A stretch of 64,000 nucleotides of DNA from Kappaphycus alvarezii (taxonomy: Eukaryota > Rhodophyta > Florideophyceae > Gigartinales > Solieriaceae), in the NCBI GenBank assembly GCA_002205965.3, contig NADL03000517.1, forward strand, positions 1,302,001 through 1,366,000. The letters run 5' to 3'. The position numbers and the translations under genes are program-made. Shown here piece by piece: positions 43,513-54,529 of this stretch. Position 1 is the stretch's first letter; each line of letters starts with the position of its first letter. The notes under the pieces were generated by a model. That model ran no database searches. It was not told the DNA's origin and saw only the letters and a program-made list of their open reading frames with translations.

Positions 43513-44412
43513 TTACTCATAGGTTATGGGGCTAGGGAGCTCTTCGGAATTTCTACCAGCTGTCTGCTCTTGTTCGTAAGCTTGAGCGCGGACATAGTCA
43601 GCGTAGTCTGGTTCCATAGTGATCAGTGGATCGATGTCCTCCGGGTCTACTGTATCTTCTTCGGTCAAGACGTACCCAGGCTCTTGCCTGCTTTTCTGCC
43701 GATGTGTTGTTGGCATTACTGCGCTCATAATGAGCACTGGTATGGCGTCATCGATTCCTTCTTCCTCAGTTTCGTCGGTTGAATTCCTCAATCGCGAAAG
43801 AGCATCCGGAACTTGATGTACTCGACCAGGCTTGTACATGATAATGAATTCGAACTCGGCCAATCGTAACCTCCAACGAGTCAAGCGCCCCGAGGGATCG
43901 GTGAGTCCATCATCATGGTCTGTTCGCACCGTGAACTTCGTTACTTCCACGTACGGTCGAAGGGTTGTAATCGCCAATAAAACGGCCAAACATTCCCTTT
44001 CTGTGGCGGAATAATTCTGTTCTGCCTGTGTCAAGGTGCGTGACCAGTATCCAACAGGAAGGTATTCTCCATCTTCTTGTTGTCGCAACAGGGCACAACC
44101 GACCTGGTAGCCACTTGCATCTGTATCCAGCATGTAATGCCGACCAAATTGTGGTAGAGCTAATATGGGAGGGGTCACGAGAGCTTCCTTTAGCCTCGCG
44201 AAAGCGTGCTTTTGTTCCGAGGTGGGTGATTGGAAGTCTTCAGAGTTCGCATCCTTACGTAGCATATTGGTAAGGGTCTTGGCAATCCCATCAAATCCTT
44301 TCACAAATCTTCTGTACACATTGCACGCTCCCAAGAACGAGCGGAGCTCGGTCAAAGTGCGGGAAAAGAGGCTTTTTGATATCGGTTCCTTATTTTTTAG
44401 AGCCATCTTCAA
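43513..44412 (-). pseudogene. Gypsy RT thumb/connection and RNase H
   Basis: 299 open codons. ELRSFLGACNVYRRFVKGF is the RT-RNase H joint. RNase H follows with MLDTDASGYQVGCALLRQ (first Asp), YSATERECLAVLLAI (Glu) and FTVRTDHDDGL (Asp), then the CHROMO-clade-type LAEFEFIIMYKPGRVHQVPDALSR block. A long acidic linker (EEDTVDPEDID) leads to the integrase. The domain itself looks intact. Confidence 0.9.
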
Positions 44413-44429
44413 CTTCCCTGGAAGAACTA

Positions 44430-45101
44430 TGTGTCCGAGATAGTTTACTGAAGATCAAAAAGACCCACATTTTTCAACTTCAGGGATATACCGGTGTTTT
44501 CCAAGAGGATTAATATCTGATCCAAATGGTCGAGGTGTGCCCTCATATCCTTAGAAAAGACGATGACGTCATACAATTAAACAAGGCAAATCTGCCAACG
44601 AACACCTGATAAGATAATATCTAATGCTCTTTGGAATGTGGCAGGTGCGTTCTTGAGCCCAAAAGGCATACGAAGATAACAATATACTCCCCGGTGAGAT
44701 CTGAACGCAGTTTTATCTCGGTCTTCTTTTGCAACAGGAACTTGCCAGTATCCCGTGCTTGCGTCCAGAGTGGAGAAAACGGCCGCATCACTAAGGGAAT
44801 CGATACAATCGTCCATTCGCGGAAGGGGATAGGAATCGGTTATAGTTTTGGCATTCAACTGGCGGTAGTCAACGCAGAAGCGCTTCTATCCGTCCGACTT
44901 GGGTATAAGAACCACAGGTGATGCCCATTCTGAATTGGCCGGTTCAATAACGCCCAGTTCTAACTGACGTTTGATTTCCTCTTCTACGATGGTTCGTCCC
45001 GCTGGCCCCTGTCTATAGGGCATGGACCTTATCGGCCGCGTGCCAGGTTCCACTTCAATACGATGGTAAGTGGCCTTAACTTCTCCGAGATGCCTACTCA
45101 C
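44430..45101 (-). pseudogene. Gypsy reverse transcriptase, catalytic site lost
   Basis: 45101-44886 carries the fingers: HRIEVEPGTRPIRSMPYRQ and VIEPANSEWASPVVLIPKSDG. A TAG at 44888-44886 follows, where the family normally has a Trp or Lys. 44858-44577 then gives NAKTITDSYPLPRMDD, FSTLDASTGYWQVPV, PFGLKNAPATFQRAL. The block that should read YLDD directly after CLV reads stop-Leu-Tyr-Asp, followed by the normal VIVFSKDM. Two substitutions would therefore have destroyed the polymerase active site, while both flanks are kept. Confidence 0.9.
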
Positions 45102-46113
45102 ATTGATGAGTGTTTACGGAGTATGGCCATTGCCTCGTCCCTCAATTTCTCATCGCAGTGTGATAGGTCAACCTGGTCTTCCCATTTCGGATTTTCAGTC
45201 GATGACTCAACAGACTTATCTTCAGGTTCCCTTGTGCTGTCGTTTGATTCATTCTTCCTATCTTCAGGTAATATACCCAGTACCCTTCCCATTTTGCACC
45301 CCAAGTACCTTGTCGGAGTGATGATGGCCAACGGGTGTCTGGAGGCGTACCCTACCACAGCAGTTGAGGGTAACTTAACTTCTTTGCGACTCCAATTCGA
45401 TATCATTACCTTGAACGGACTCCCTTTTTCAATCTCTGCCACTCCGTTTGCGATTCGTACACCGTGGCGAGCAGTCAAGGGCCATCTTGGTTCCAGGACA
45501 CAGAGACCGGATGCAGTGCTTGTTACGTCTGCCATCATTTGTGTCCTTGCTGGTACGACTATTCCTTCGTTAACCGGATAAAATCTGCGTGGTGTCTGCG
45601 GGGCACCAGCTCTTTCTCGGCTTTCGGAAGAGGCTTCTCAATATTCGCATCACCCTGCTCAGCTCCACCTGCCTTACCAATTATCGGCACAGAACCTCCA
45701 CCATAGAAATCAACGTACTGGTCTCGACATCGTAGGTTCTGTACGTTGGGGGTCGTGAAGCATGTACCCAGTAACACAGGAACAGCGAAGTTCGTTTTGG
45801 CCACAAGAAAGTCAGCCTTCCATGATCTGTTAGCCAACCTTACCGTAAGTCTTATAACTCCGCTGAATCGCAAGGGGTTCCGGTTGGCATCTCCCAATCT
45901 CGGATCTTCGTCAAGGGGCTGGATGGAAGTTAACCATTGGATCGGCAACTCGCTTTCGCGAATGATATTTCGCGGTGAGCAGGTGTCAATTGCGATCGTG
46001 GTTGGCAGCATCTCGCGGAAAGTTAGCCCCACCGATCCGGATATGGTGTATATATTGGATGTAAGAGCCAATACGGTAATGTATTCTTCTCTGTTTGGCA
46101 CTTCACGACCCAA
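45098..46113 (-). pseudogene. Gypsy aspartic protease and linker to RT
   Basis: 46113-45559 (184 codons): TTIAIDTCSPRNIIRESEL is the retropepsin entry, with DTC in place of DTG/DSG. DFLVAKTNFAVPVLLGTCF is the C-terminal strand with a LLG block. 45538-45098 continues as the protease-RT linker (EIEKGSPFKVMISNWSRKE; acidic tail LPEDRKNESND; DLSHCDEKLRDEA). The two pieces are in different frames. DTC is unusual; Gly after the catalytic Asp-Thr is normally strict. Confidence 0.75.
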
Positions 46114-46678
46114 TTGTGCCCTGTCTTCTTCCTATTTTCTGGACTTCCTGCAATTCACTGGCTCTAACGTGGAAACTAACGCTTCCAGAGTATTTTCGTT
46201 GTTTTTTCGCGACTGTCTGAGTCGCTCATTTTTTCTTCATGAAGGGGATGGAAATATTTCGATGAATTGGACCTTTCCGACAAGTGCAGAGACCGGTCAG
46301 AGGGTATTGCAAGATACTTCAGAACATGCGATGTTGCGGACACCATTCTTTGGCCCGACTTCGGGGTGAAATTGGATATTGTTACAAAAGAAAGTTGGCC
46401 ATAACGGGCATGGCCATAGTTTCTTGGCGGTAGCTCCTCCGTTCGTGGTATCTCGTCCGCCACTTGAGATACCTCTAATTCCCTTTTCCCTGCTCCTTGA
46501 CGTCAGAATTGGTATCCTCTGCGACTAACATCATATTCATTTGCCGAGCATCTTGGGTCGGCGAGCGCACCGGTGGATGGGCAATAGTGACTTTCTTGGC
46601 CCTAAACTGCCTGCAATACGACCCAGATCCCCGACTACTCCCGTTTTCTTCTGTATCACGTCTTTCTTTCTGGAAGTT
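46114..46678 (-). other. Gypsy gag-protease linker
   Basis: In the gag frame, past its stop, an open piece (46463-46176) is Ser/Arg-rich with no domain. It corresponds to the linker between nucleocapsid and protease and ends in another frame change. Confidence 0.5.
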
Positions 46679-48661
46679 TTAATTTGCAAACCCGAAATAG
46701 AGACGGACAGGGAGCGGCAAATACGGGCACACATACAGATCATGGCCATGCTCCCGACAGCCCCAGCAACGGTGCATGGCCTTATCACCATGCAACATAA
46801 ACATGGCCTTCTGAAGCTCGTTGGGAGTTAGGACGGGTGGCTCTTTCACGACTTCATTAGAACCTAACGCTGTGTTCCAATTTGGTATAACAACAGCTCC
46901 GGCGCTTCTGTGTTGACCATTATATCCTCTATCGCCCTTACCACTCGTCACTGCCAGCACGGAGGATTCTGTATTTTCGATCGGAGGGTCCTGCCAGGGG
47001 TAGTCGTCATCGTTTTCCGTTGTCAATGCCAAGACACCACTGGGTCTCTTTTTGGCTTTTGATAATGAACTGACATAGGCACGATGGGTGTCTACAGCTG
47101 ACATGGCCATCCGTCGAACAACCGAGAAGTCCACAGACCCAGCTTTCTGCATAACACTCTCATTCACAGCTGAACGAGCGGCTGGATTCAGACCTTTGAC
47201 AAATTTGAGAATCAGAGATTGCTTCGTGAAGACATCCGCACATACCAATGCGGCATCTTGGATACGATCGGCAAACTCCGCTTCCGTCTCTCCATCCTTT
47301 TGACGCATTCTCGTGACTTTATCATATGCTGTGGCCAGAACTTCTTCGCTACAATACCTTTTGAGAAAAGCGTGAACCACCCTCGGCCAAGAGTTCGTTA
47401 TGACGGCACCAGATCTATTCCGGTTGGAGTAGGGCTGCCTCACTCCAGCGCCCGACTTGGTCATAAAAAAGCGTCTTGCGTCCCCTTCCAAGAAAGTACT
47501 CAGAACACGGACGGCGCCCCTTCGTGAATGCCCAAGGTATCACAGGCATCTTTAAAGTTGCGCAGGAACGAAAGAAGTTGTATGCCATGTCTCCCGTCGA
47601 AGTTTTCAAGGTGAGGAAACGAAGCTCTAATAGACTGGCCCACTTTAGCCAGCTGAGCAATTTCAGAAAACGAAAGCTTAGACCGCATATCGACCAAGCG
47701 ATAGGCCCCATAAGACACGACATGCTGAAAAGGCTCTTGCAAGGTTGTCAGAGAGGCTAGGCCAGGGACCGCGGGCCCCAACTCGATATCCCTTGTAACC
47801 AGTCGATCTTCTTCTACTGGCCTGTTGTATACTGCTTCCTCGTCTGTCAAATTCCGTGGCTGTCCCCCTGCCATCGGATAATCCTTGAGGATGTAATATT
47901 GACGGCCTAGATCTTTGAGTCGTTGGCCTATTTTGCTGGACAGGTTGCGATTCAATTCCATGATGTTCATGGTTATAGAGTCCTAGTGAACTATGATGAA
48001 CTCCTTCAGTCTGATTTTTTCTTCAGATTTCTTCTACATTGGCCTTAAGTTCCTCCAAGCGAGGATCAAATCGATCACTTAGAGCCGCAAACAGTTGATC
48101 GTACAACGTTACCTGTACGGACTGACTTACTTCGGCTGACAGAGAAAGACGTAATGTTTCCTGCATGGAAGTCTAGGACGTTATACGCTCCCGAGCCAAT
48201 GCATCGAGAACTTCTCTCATAAAGCCTACGGTTACAAACTCTTGGTTTGGCGTGAATCCACTGGAACTCTTGGTTGCGCAGTGAGACTGACCATCTCGAA
48301 CCTCAGCCGAAGAAGGTGATTTCAGGGGCTGCCCAGTCCGGACCTCAACCGGTGAAGGGGGACCCTTGGAGGTACCCAGAAAATGCGGACCTACGGGCGC
48401 CGGTGCGATGGGAAGTGAGGTTTCTGTTGTCTCCGGAGGTGGAGGTTGGAAAACTTCCTCTCGCTCCGATGACAAGGCCAAAAGTAGGTCGGCTGGTGAA
48501 GAAGGTGCTGACCTCGTCCCAGCAGTTGGCAAATTTACTGGAATCAACCCTCTGGTCCTTTGAAACCGTCTTGAGCGAGGGAGCCTTGGTTGATATTTGG
48601 AACGTGAAGTTACTACACTCGGGCTTAGCCACTTGAGCAGCTCAGTTACTCGAGCAACCAA
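46679..48661 (-). pseudogene. Gypsy gag with CCHC zinc knuckle
   Basis: Three pieces. 48661-48173 is Pro/Ser-rich and, past one TAG, reads on to about 48010 with a helical DQLFAALSDRFDPRLEEL. 47970-47500 is the start of capsid (IRASFPHLENFDGRHG, LLSFLRNFKDACDTLG). One base shift at about 47510 joins it to 47491-46679 (FLEGDARRFF, ATAYDKVTRMRQ, EAEFADRIQDA, ILKFVKGLNPAARSAV), the typical gypsy capsid C-terminal domain. It ends with CWGCREHGHDLYVC, a perfect CX2CX4HX4C knuckle. The product would coat the element RNA. Confidence 0.85.
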
Positions 48662-48763
48662 CTTCGACGAGACTCACCTCCACAAAAATCTTTCTCGATA
48701 ACACAAGCAATGTCAAGAAGCGGATAGGGGTCTATCTTGAGCTCTTCTAGGTCGGGAGACCAA
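47971..48763 (-). other. Gypsy leader and gag N-terminal region
   Basis: From the 5' LTR to the capsid. The first about 100 bp is leader. The rest is the disordered gag start described with gag. No ATG is obvious at the start of the 48661 frame, so the true gag start is unresolved. Confidence 0.4.
48750..48763 (-). other. Gypsy primer-binding-site candidate
   Basis: On the - strand, directly after the LTR end ACA, the sequence reads TTGGTCTCCCGACC. TGG after a one-base gap is the usual start of a tRNA-complementary primer site. I could not match it to a specific tRNA. Confidence 0.45.
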
Positions 48764-49540
48764 TGTAGTAGTGTGGGGTTGGCCACTTCTACGTAGATGT
48801 GCGAAGCACACGTACCTCGCAGTATATCCAGAAAGAGCTCTGAATACTGTCTCGGTCAATTTGGGGAAGAATAAAGGGAGAACAAAGAAAGAAAACAAGA
48901 TGGATATGGGTAGATAGTGAGGTCTGCGAGAGAAGCGTAGTGCTTGAGGAAACGAAGGTCGACTACCAAAACGGCCCAAGTTTAGCGGAAAACTCGCCTC
49001 CCCGTGACATTGGGTGTGGGCCGGGTACGAAAGAATAAGTAGGAAGTTAGACTACAGGAAACTACTTGGCCGAATAACGGAAAAACGGGAAAAAGGCGGC
49101 CGGTATTGACGATTGTTTGTATGTAGCCCATGCCAGCGTGGCGGTTTTTGACGCTTATGAGTAATTTGGCCTCCTTTCGGCTCGGGATGGTGGCGGTTGT
49201 TGTTAGTCGGCCAGCGATTGGTCGGGCGAGCGAGATAGTTAATGATCTCCATAATCAGTTGACAGTAGATGATAGAGAAGACCCACTGTAATGAGGTGAC
49301 TTGTGTCCTGAGTGTGGGCGATTTGGAGAGTACGAAATTCTTTGATGGCCACTGTACCATGATACAACTACAGTACAGGTGTAACCGGTGCAATGGGGGT
49401 GGATGAGCTGCGAAAGTGGGGCACGGGTACCCACTTCGGTCAGCTAGGGAAATGGCCACAAAAAACGCCAAAATTTTGGTACCATATGGCCTTTTCCTGA
49501 GTTAGAAGATAAAAAGCCTGTAAGACGCCATTATACCACA
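48764..49540 (-). repeat. Gypsy 5' LTR
   Basis: 777 bp partner of the left LTR. On the element strand it starts TGTGGTATAATGG and should carry the promoter for the gag-pol transcript; a TATAAT word lies just inside the start, but I cannot assign a start site. Confidence 0.95.
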
Positions 49541-49545
49541 CTCCT
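49541..49545. repeat. Target-site duplication CTCCT (right)
   Basis: Partner of 35959-35963. It fixes the right edge of the element at 49540. Confidence 0.95.
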
Positions 49546-50349
49546 GAACCATATTTACTCTGGAATGGGAGACTCTAGCCACATTTTCTCGGAATTTCCT
49601 CTCTGTGGCGGGGAATTTTAAAGAGACCTCGTCCCTGTCAATATGAGGAGTAATCTCTAGTCAATAGTAACGCTGAAGTTCTCATGATCAATATCATTGT
49701 TGCAAAAATGAAGAAATAACGCCCTCGAGTCCACCAATTCAGCTTTCATTGCTACAATGGAGCTCTAAAATCAGTCGTTGGCTGCATGGAACTCAGAAGA
49801 ATGCTCTTCTTATTACAAATAAATATCAGGAAGATATGCCCACCATGGAATCGTTTCAGATGTGCCGATGCGTCCTAGCAGTCACTTGGTTGTGTCTCAA
49901 TTCCTCTCGATAAAACTGATAGAATAATGATTATTCTTCCAGTTGGCCACAATAGATGCCGACATTCCCGCACTACTTGGAATGGATATCCTGGACAAGG
50001 AATCCTTAAGACCATGTACTGCTTCAAACATAATCAGAAAACGGGTAACGCACATTTTTTCAACGCAAAAATGAAGTCTAGGTTGACGACTTGTATATGT
50101 CGATGGTTAGGTCGACGGGTAACCACCCCTATATTTGAATGAACTTTACCATGGAGTTATATTTTTCCAGGGTTCAACTCTCTAAATTGCACCGCAACGT
50201 TTTCTATCCATCCGCGATGAAGCTTTTCAATATCATCAAACGATCTCAACCAGAAGGAAACACACCAGGAACGCCAAGGATTCTATAAGACGTCTCGTGA
50301 AAAAAGTTACCCCTGTAAAAGAATCCAATCCCTCCATATAGATTTCGCG
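49546..50349 (+). pseudogene. copia-2 protease-to-integrase region
   Basis: Directly after the gypsy element, copia-2 coding resumes on the + strand. At about 49940-50040 the strand reads ATIDADIPALLGMDILDKE, the retropepsin C-terminal LLGxDIL block. The catalytic Asp region (about 49740-49800) is not readable. Stops are dense. Confidence 0.5.
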
Positions 50350-50770
50350 TGATATTAGAAGTTTTGAACGTTCGCTTCAACGAGGTTATAATACTAGACA
50401 TGATATATATCGACAGCTACCCTGTTCTAAAAACTGTTGACGAACAGACGAGGTTCCTGGCAGCTCGCTTCCAACGAAGTATCTCCACGCAATACATCTG
50501 GAGGGCGATAATAAATTTACGTGATTTAATTTACAAAGGATAACCGAACTTAATCCTGACTTACCAAGGTTATCGACTTGGAGACAAGATTTATACACCT
50601 CTTTAGCCTCTCCAAAATCGAAGTAACCAAAACCGCCGTGGAATTAACCTCTGGCCTCGGATTCGGAGAGCGATACCGCGAACCGCTGCGTCGAACATAT
50701 CGTAGAATAATGGCAGCTGAACCGAACAACAACAAAAAAAAGTCGCCCTATCATGCCCCGGTAAAGTATT
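50349..50770 (+). pseudogene. copia-2 integrase core remnant
   Basis: 50349-50543 contains VIILDMIYIDSYP, KTVDEQTRFLAARF and STQYIWRAI, the counterpart of copia-1 5797-5438. Later short frames continue without clear motifs. The second Asp and the Glu are not visible. Confidence 0.65.
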
Positions 50771-51119
50771 GAACGACACGCTTGGACCGGAAGGCTTCGT
50801 TCTCTCTGCCCTAGTGTTCGCAAAATTCCCGCAATTATCGGTAACCCATGAGACTCGCCCCATACGACCAAAAGTACTCGAAAGAAGCAAAATGAAAGCG
50901 TCGCCCTCAAATAAATGGAATGTCATATTCTTAAATTCAAGCTCCGCAATGAAATTTAAAATTCTGTGCCACCTTCAAGTGACAGGTCGTATCAGTCTGG
51001 GGACCAAGTACTCGTCTGGAGAGAAAGAGTCGTCTCGAACCGTATCAGTTGATGTATGCGCCCCTTTCAAGTTTCTGATACAGACCATAAAAGGAAACTG
51101 GTTCTTTTGTGTGACTCCG

Positions 51120-52260
51120 CTGTAAGCCCCCCAAAACCGTTCAACGTCGCCGAAGTAAAGCTATATCTCACCCAGAGACCCTCTTCTCTACTTTTACCAC
51201 AGAACTTAAAGGAATCTTTTTCCAAATTAAGTCACCGGATGACGACTTAATATTGGCGACAGAGGTACTGGATGAAAAAGAGGAGCGAACAAAAAGCCTA
51301 GAGATGATCAAAGAAAAGATGAAGGAGATAAGTGATAACGCTCTACTCAATCGCGGAGCATTTAGAGTAATATTCATAGAAGAAATACCGCTAGATGGAA
51401 ACGTATTACCGGAACGATTCTTCCTCTCGATTAAATATTCTATCGATGGTAAAACGAAGTGGAAGGTACGCTACGTAATTGGTGGACAGCGTGAAAAACG
51501 ACAACGTAATTGGTGGACAGCGTGAAAAACGAAAAACATACTTCCTCGACGTGTAAACCTCGGTCTTTACGATTATTACTTGCGATTGCAGCCATTCTTG
51601 GATTTTTTTTTGCACCACATACATCAACCAAGCCTATCTCCCGTCTTCTGAGCCGCTTGCTGGAAAAACGTTCATAGAAAATCCTTTATCCGAGTTTGAA
51701 ATCGAACTAGGCCGATATTTAAAGCTCCTGCGCCTACTATACGGTCTTTGCGACGCAGAATATCTTTGGCACACGACTGTCGACATGAATCACAGGGATT
51801 ATACAAGTATAAAGTCCCTTGGAAATGACCCAGCGCTTTACTCCCTATTTACCGAAGGGAATCAAGGAACTCAGCGGTACATACGTTGACGACCTTCTCC
51901 GCTATGGTAAGGAGTAATTTCGAAAGCGCACAAAGCTTAAGAACGAGATGTTTGAAATGAAAGAAGAATATGCGCTACTTTCTGAGTTTACCGGCTTCAG
52001 ACTGGATAAGAAGGATGGAAACTTCGTCTTTGACCAAATTTCGTACCTGCCTTAAGCTGTGTTTCCTACGGGCGGACCCATCATTCAAGAGCTTCAAATA
52101 TATGAGAATGAGATTAGCTTGGTTGACAAACTCCATGCCGGACTGTCTTTTCGAGATTGCACAGCTAACGCAAATTGCCGAAAATATTTTCGACTTAAAC
52201 CACTCACAATTACTGAGAAGGATGAACAAAGCAATTTATATGTATCAAATAGGTAGTCTA
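51120..52260 (+). pseudogene. copia-2 reverse transcriptase remnant
   Basis: 51120-51525: PPKPFNVAEVKLYL (integrase/RT linker, seen in copia-1 as ARPFNVAQVKPYL), then GAFRVIF and KWKVRYVIGGQRE, the RT start. At 51640-51900 the strand reads FIENPLSEFEIEL, LLRLLYGLCDAEYLWH, NDPALYSLF and YVDDLLRYG. The catalytic YVDD box at 51882-51893 is intact. A 28-base direct repeat (AACGTAATTGGTGGACAGCGTGAAAAACG-type, at about 51470-51530) has duplicated part of the RT start. Confidence 0.75.
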
Positions 52261-52289
52261 TAATCGTAGTAATCTAAAGATACTGAAAC

Positions 52290-52793
52290 AGGACCTCAAA
52301 AAACTTTGTATTGTTTGATTCTCGGACTCATAGTTTGCGAAAAATCTAGACTTCACTTCACAGGTCGGACATGTCGGCTTTGTAGCCGACGGTGACTCAT
52401 TTCATTTAAGTCCTACAAATATAGATGATTCGCTAGATCAGCAATATATCTTGAAGTAATCATTTTTAGTAACATATTTTATATCGCGACTGCACTTCGA
52501 GAAGAGCTGAAGACTATCTTGGATAAGCCCGTTCCTGTGCAACTGCTGACCGACAGCAAAGCCTGCTTGTCTTTATCTCAAAGGGATCGCGTACATCCGA
52601 GAAACGAGCAATGCCCGACGTTGCAACTGCCAGAGAAGGATTACGCGACAGAGTAATATCTGATATAGGCTTTGTGCAAAGAAGCCAAAATGTTGCAGAT
52701 GGACTTACAAAATCATTGAGTCAAACCCTGTTTAGATTCGTTATCTGTAAAGAACGGCTCGATATTCAACCTCACCAACCCATAATTAGATAA
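52290..52793 (+). pseudogene. copia-2 RNase H remnant
   Basis: Upstream ATALREELKTILDKP and VQLLTDSKACLSLS hold the central Asp-containing block. 52611-52793 gives ISDIGFVQRSQNVADGLTKSL to the TAA at 52791-52793. It is the + strand counterpart of copia-1 3332-3860. Confidence 0.7.
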
Positions 52794-52838
52794 AAAGGAT
52801 AAACTTGAACTTTCTTTAATTGGTAACTCCAATTAACT

Positions 52839-53877
52839 TTAATGGGAATGAAGCTCAAAGACCTCAGTCACACAGATCTGCGGTGCCCTAGGTCCAGTAC
52901 ACACCTCCATCGATTCCGCATTAAACTTGATCGCAAACCTCTCCTCCGAATCCAAGAGCACCTGACGGCTAGCTTCGATACATACGCAGTGATAAACGTG
53001 TGAACTACGTTCATTCACGAGCATGAAACTTAAACAACATCCTAAAGCACGGCAAGTATGTCAAAAGCCCCTATAGAATCGCTTTTAACGAATAAAAGCT
53101 CTGTTTGGAGGCCAAATCGCATGCCCATTGAAAGCAGCAAAGAACCTACCTTCTTTGGACTCTTGAAATGAAATGAAAAACTCTTCAACTATCAATTGCC
53201 GAGTTTGCAGGTAGTTCACCAATTAAGCTCTTAATTATGTTCAAGATCAATGCTGGGATGCAGTTTAGATGTTCGCTTGACGCATAAGGAACTTCCACGT
53301 AACTCTTCTTGTATTATATTAGCGTTTCCTAAACACCATATGCCCCTGGACCACTAGTGAGAACTTTTACGCCTGGATACTACTTGCAGAACCACCTGAC
53401 GTTTTCAAGGACCGTTTTGTAGTTTTCGTTATCCATGCAATTAATATCGTCAACCTTACAGAACCCTTGGATGCAACACACCCTATCCTTCGCAACTACG
53501 ATTACCGTCAGATATTTACTCACCTTCCTTGAGAATCCAGGTATCGTTATGGATTCTACATATACCATGTGATATATTGAAGGATCTGTAGTCTCCCTAG
53601 CACTTGCGTACAACTTTTCGGCGAAGAAACTGAAGTTCCTTTCTTTCAAACCATCACTGAACATCTCTGCGTCGATCTTCCAAGCTCTATGGTCTTCTTC
53701 TTCTCCGTCCATTCCCTCCTCAGTTTACAGTTCCATAGCTATTCCTCCATTCTCTCCCTCATTATAGCAGACCATCTCAGCGACAACTCTTCCGAACATT
53801 TCATTGAAAAGCTCTCTACGGTTGTCATCATCTTGGTTCGGCTCCTTTTCCGAGGGAATGATTTCCATTTCAACCAT
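52839..53877 (-). pseudogene. Antisense open region of copia-2, convergent with pol
   Basis: ATG at 53877 opens MVEMEIIPSEKEPNQDDDN, which runs in one frame through one stop (about 53725) into 53712-53380 (DAEMFSDGLKERNFSFFAEK, KYLTVIVVAKDRVCCIQGF, VDDINCMDNENYK). A separate piece (about 53080-52839) ends VYHCVCIEASRQVLLDSEERFAIKF (blocks VYHCVCIE, LLDSEERF) to a TAA 45 bp past the RNase H stop. This last part resembles the end of the copia-1 antisense region. No family is recognised. The same position, strand and convergence in two copies argue for a real accessory gene. Confidence 0.45.
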
Positions 53878-54128
53878 GGCCGCGATCTTTGCCGCTTATG
53901 ACTCCAGCAAAGCTTATACGACACTCTATTTCAGCAGGAGAGGGTTGTCACCCGGAAGCTATTCTTCGGCCACTGATCAAATGCTGGGCAAGTCAAGCAG
54001 AATGTAATGAAGATTAAGGGCGGGTCGTTGAGATTTACACCAACACAAGAGGTTAGGATTTCAGTATATTTTTATGACAGACTACCGCCGTATCAAAGTA
54101 TTAGAGATATTATACATCACCGAAAATT

Positions 54129-54520
54129 TTGGCAGACACAATTTTCAAACGCAGATTAGTGACTTTTCCTCCTGTATCTCCGCCATTGGCCAAATTTAAT
54201 CTCGAGACTCGAGCATCTGCCTTACACTACACACCTCGTCTGGTGAGACCACTGAACCAAGCCAACCTTGCTATCTCATGCTACAGTAAAGCGTGCAAAA
54301 TTAATTTACATATACTATACAGACGGTGCGCACTGCACACCGCGACTGAGCTGTACCCTTTGGTCATCCATCGTTCAAGCTATCCTGTCAAGAGCCCCGA
54401 TGCGCATGGAAGACGAGGTATATCCGGTTAGATCTTAGCCGTATAGCAAGGACGTGCGCAGTTCCCAGTAGATACTGAATGCATTAAACTTCTTCTTCTA
54501 ACTGGACGAATATCCGCCGT
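54129..54520 (+). pseudogene. Truncated 3' end of an RLE non-LTR retrotransposon, copy A
   Basis: About 54335-54437 reads LWSSIVQAILSRAP then EDEVYPVRS and a TAG. This equals the end of copy B (LWSFVEIAILSRAP, DEEHPVGS). The shared tail continues past the stop (TAGATACTGAATG..., AACTGGACGAAT) to about 54510. Only the last 50-60 residues are recognisable. Copies A and B are in direct orientation, about 545 bp apart. Confidence 0.6.
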
Positions 54521-54529
54521 GCGGATATT

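Larger units (their letters stand above)
35964..49540 (-). mobile_element. Ty3/gypsy chromovirus-like LTR retrotransposon, 13.6 kb, with antisense gene region
   Basis: Structurally complete: LTRs of 778 bp (35964-36741) and 777 bp (48764-49540), TG...CA ends, flanking CTCCT duplications, a polypurine tract next to the 3' LTR and a TGG-starting primer-site candidate next to the 5' LTR. On the - strand: gag, CCHC knuckle, protease, RT, RNase H, integrase and a chromodomain-like end. The RT-RNase H-integrase order marks Ty3/gypsy. About 5 kb between pol and the 3' LTR carries long open regions on the + strand. By eye the LTRs differ at about 15 positions (roughly 98% identical), so insertion is recent. 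Yet pol has many frameshifts, a stop in RT and a lost catalytic YxDD, so it cannot move by its own enzymes as written. Confidence 0.95.
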
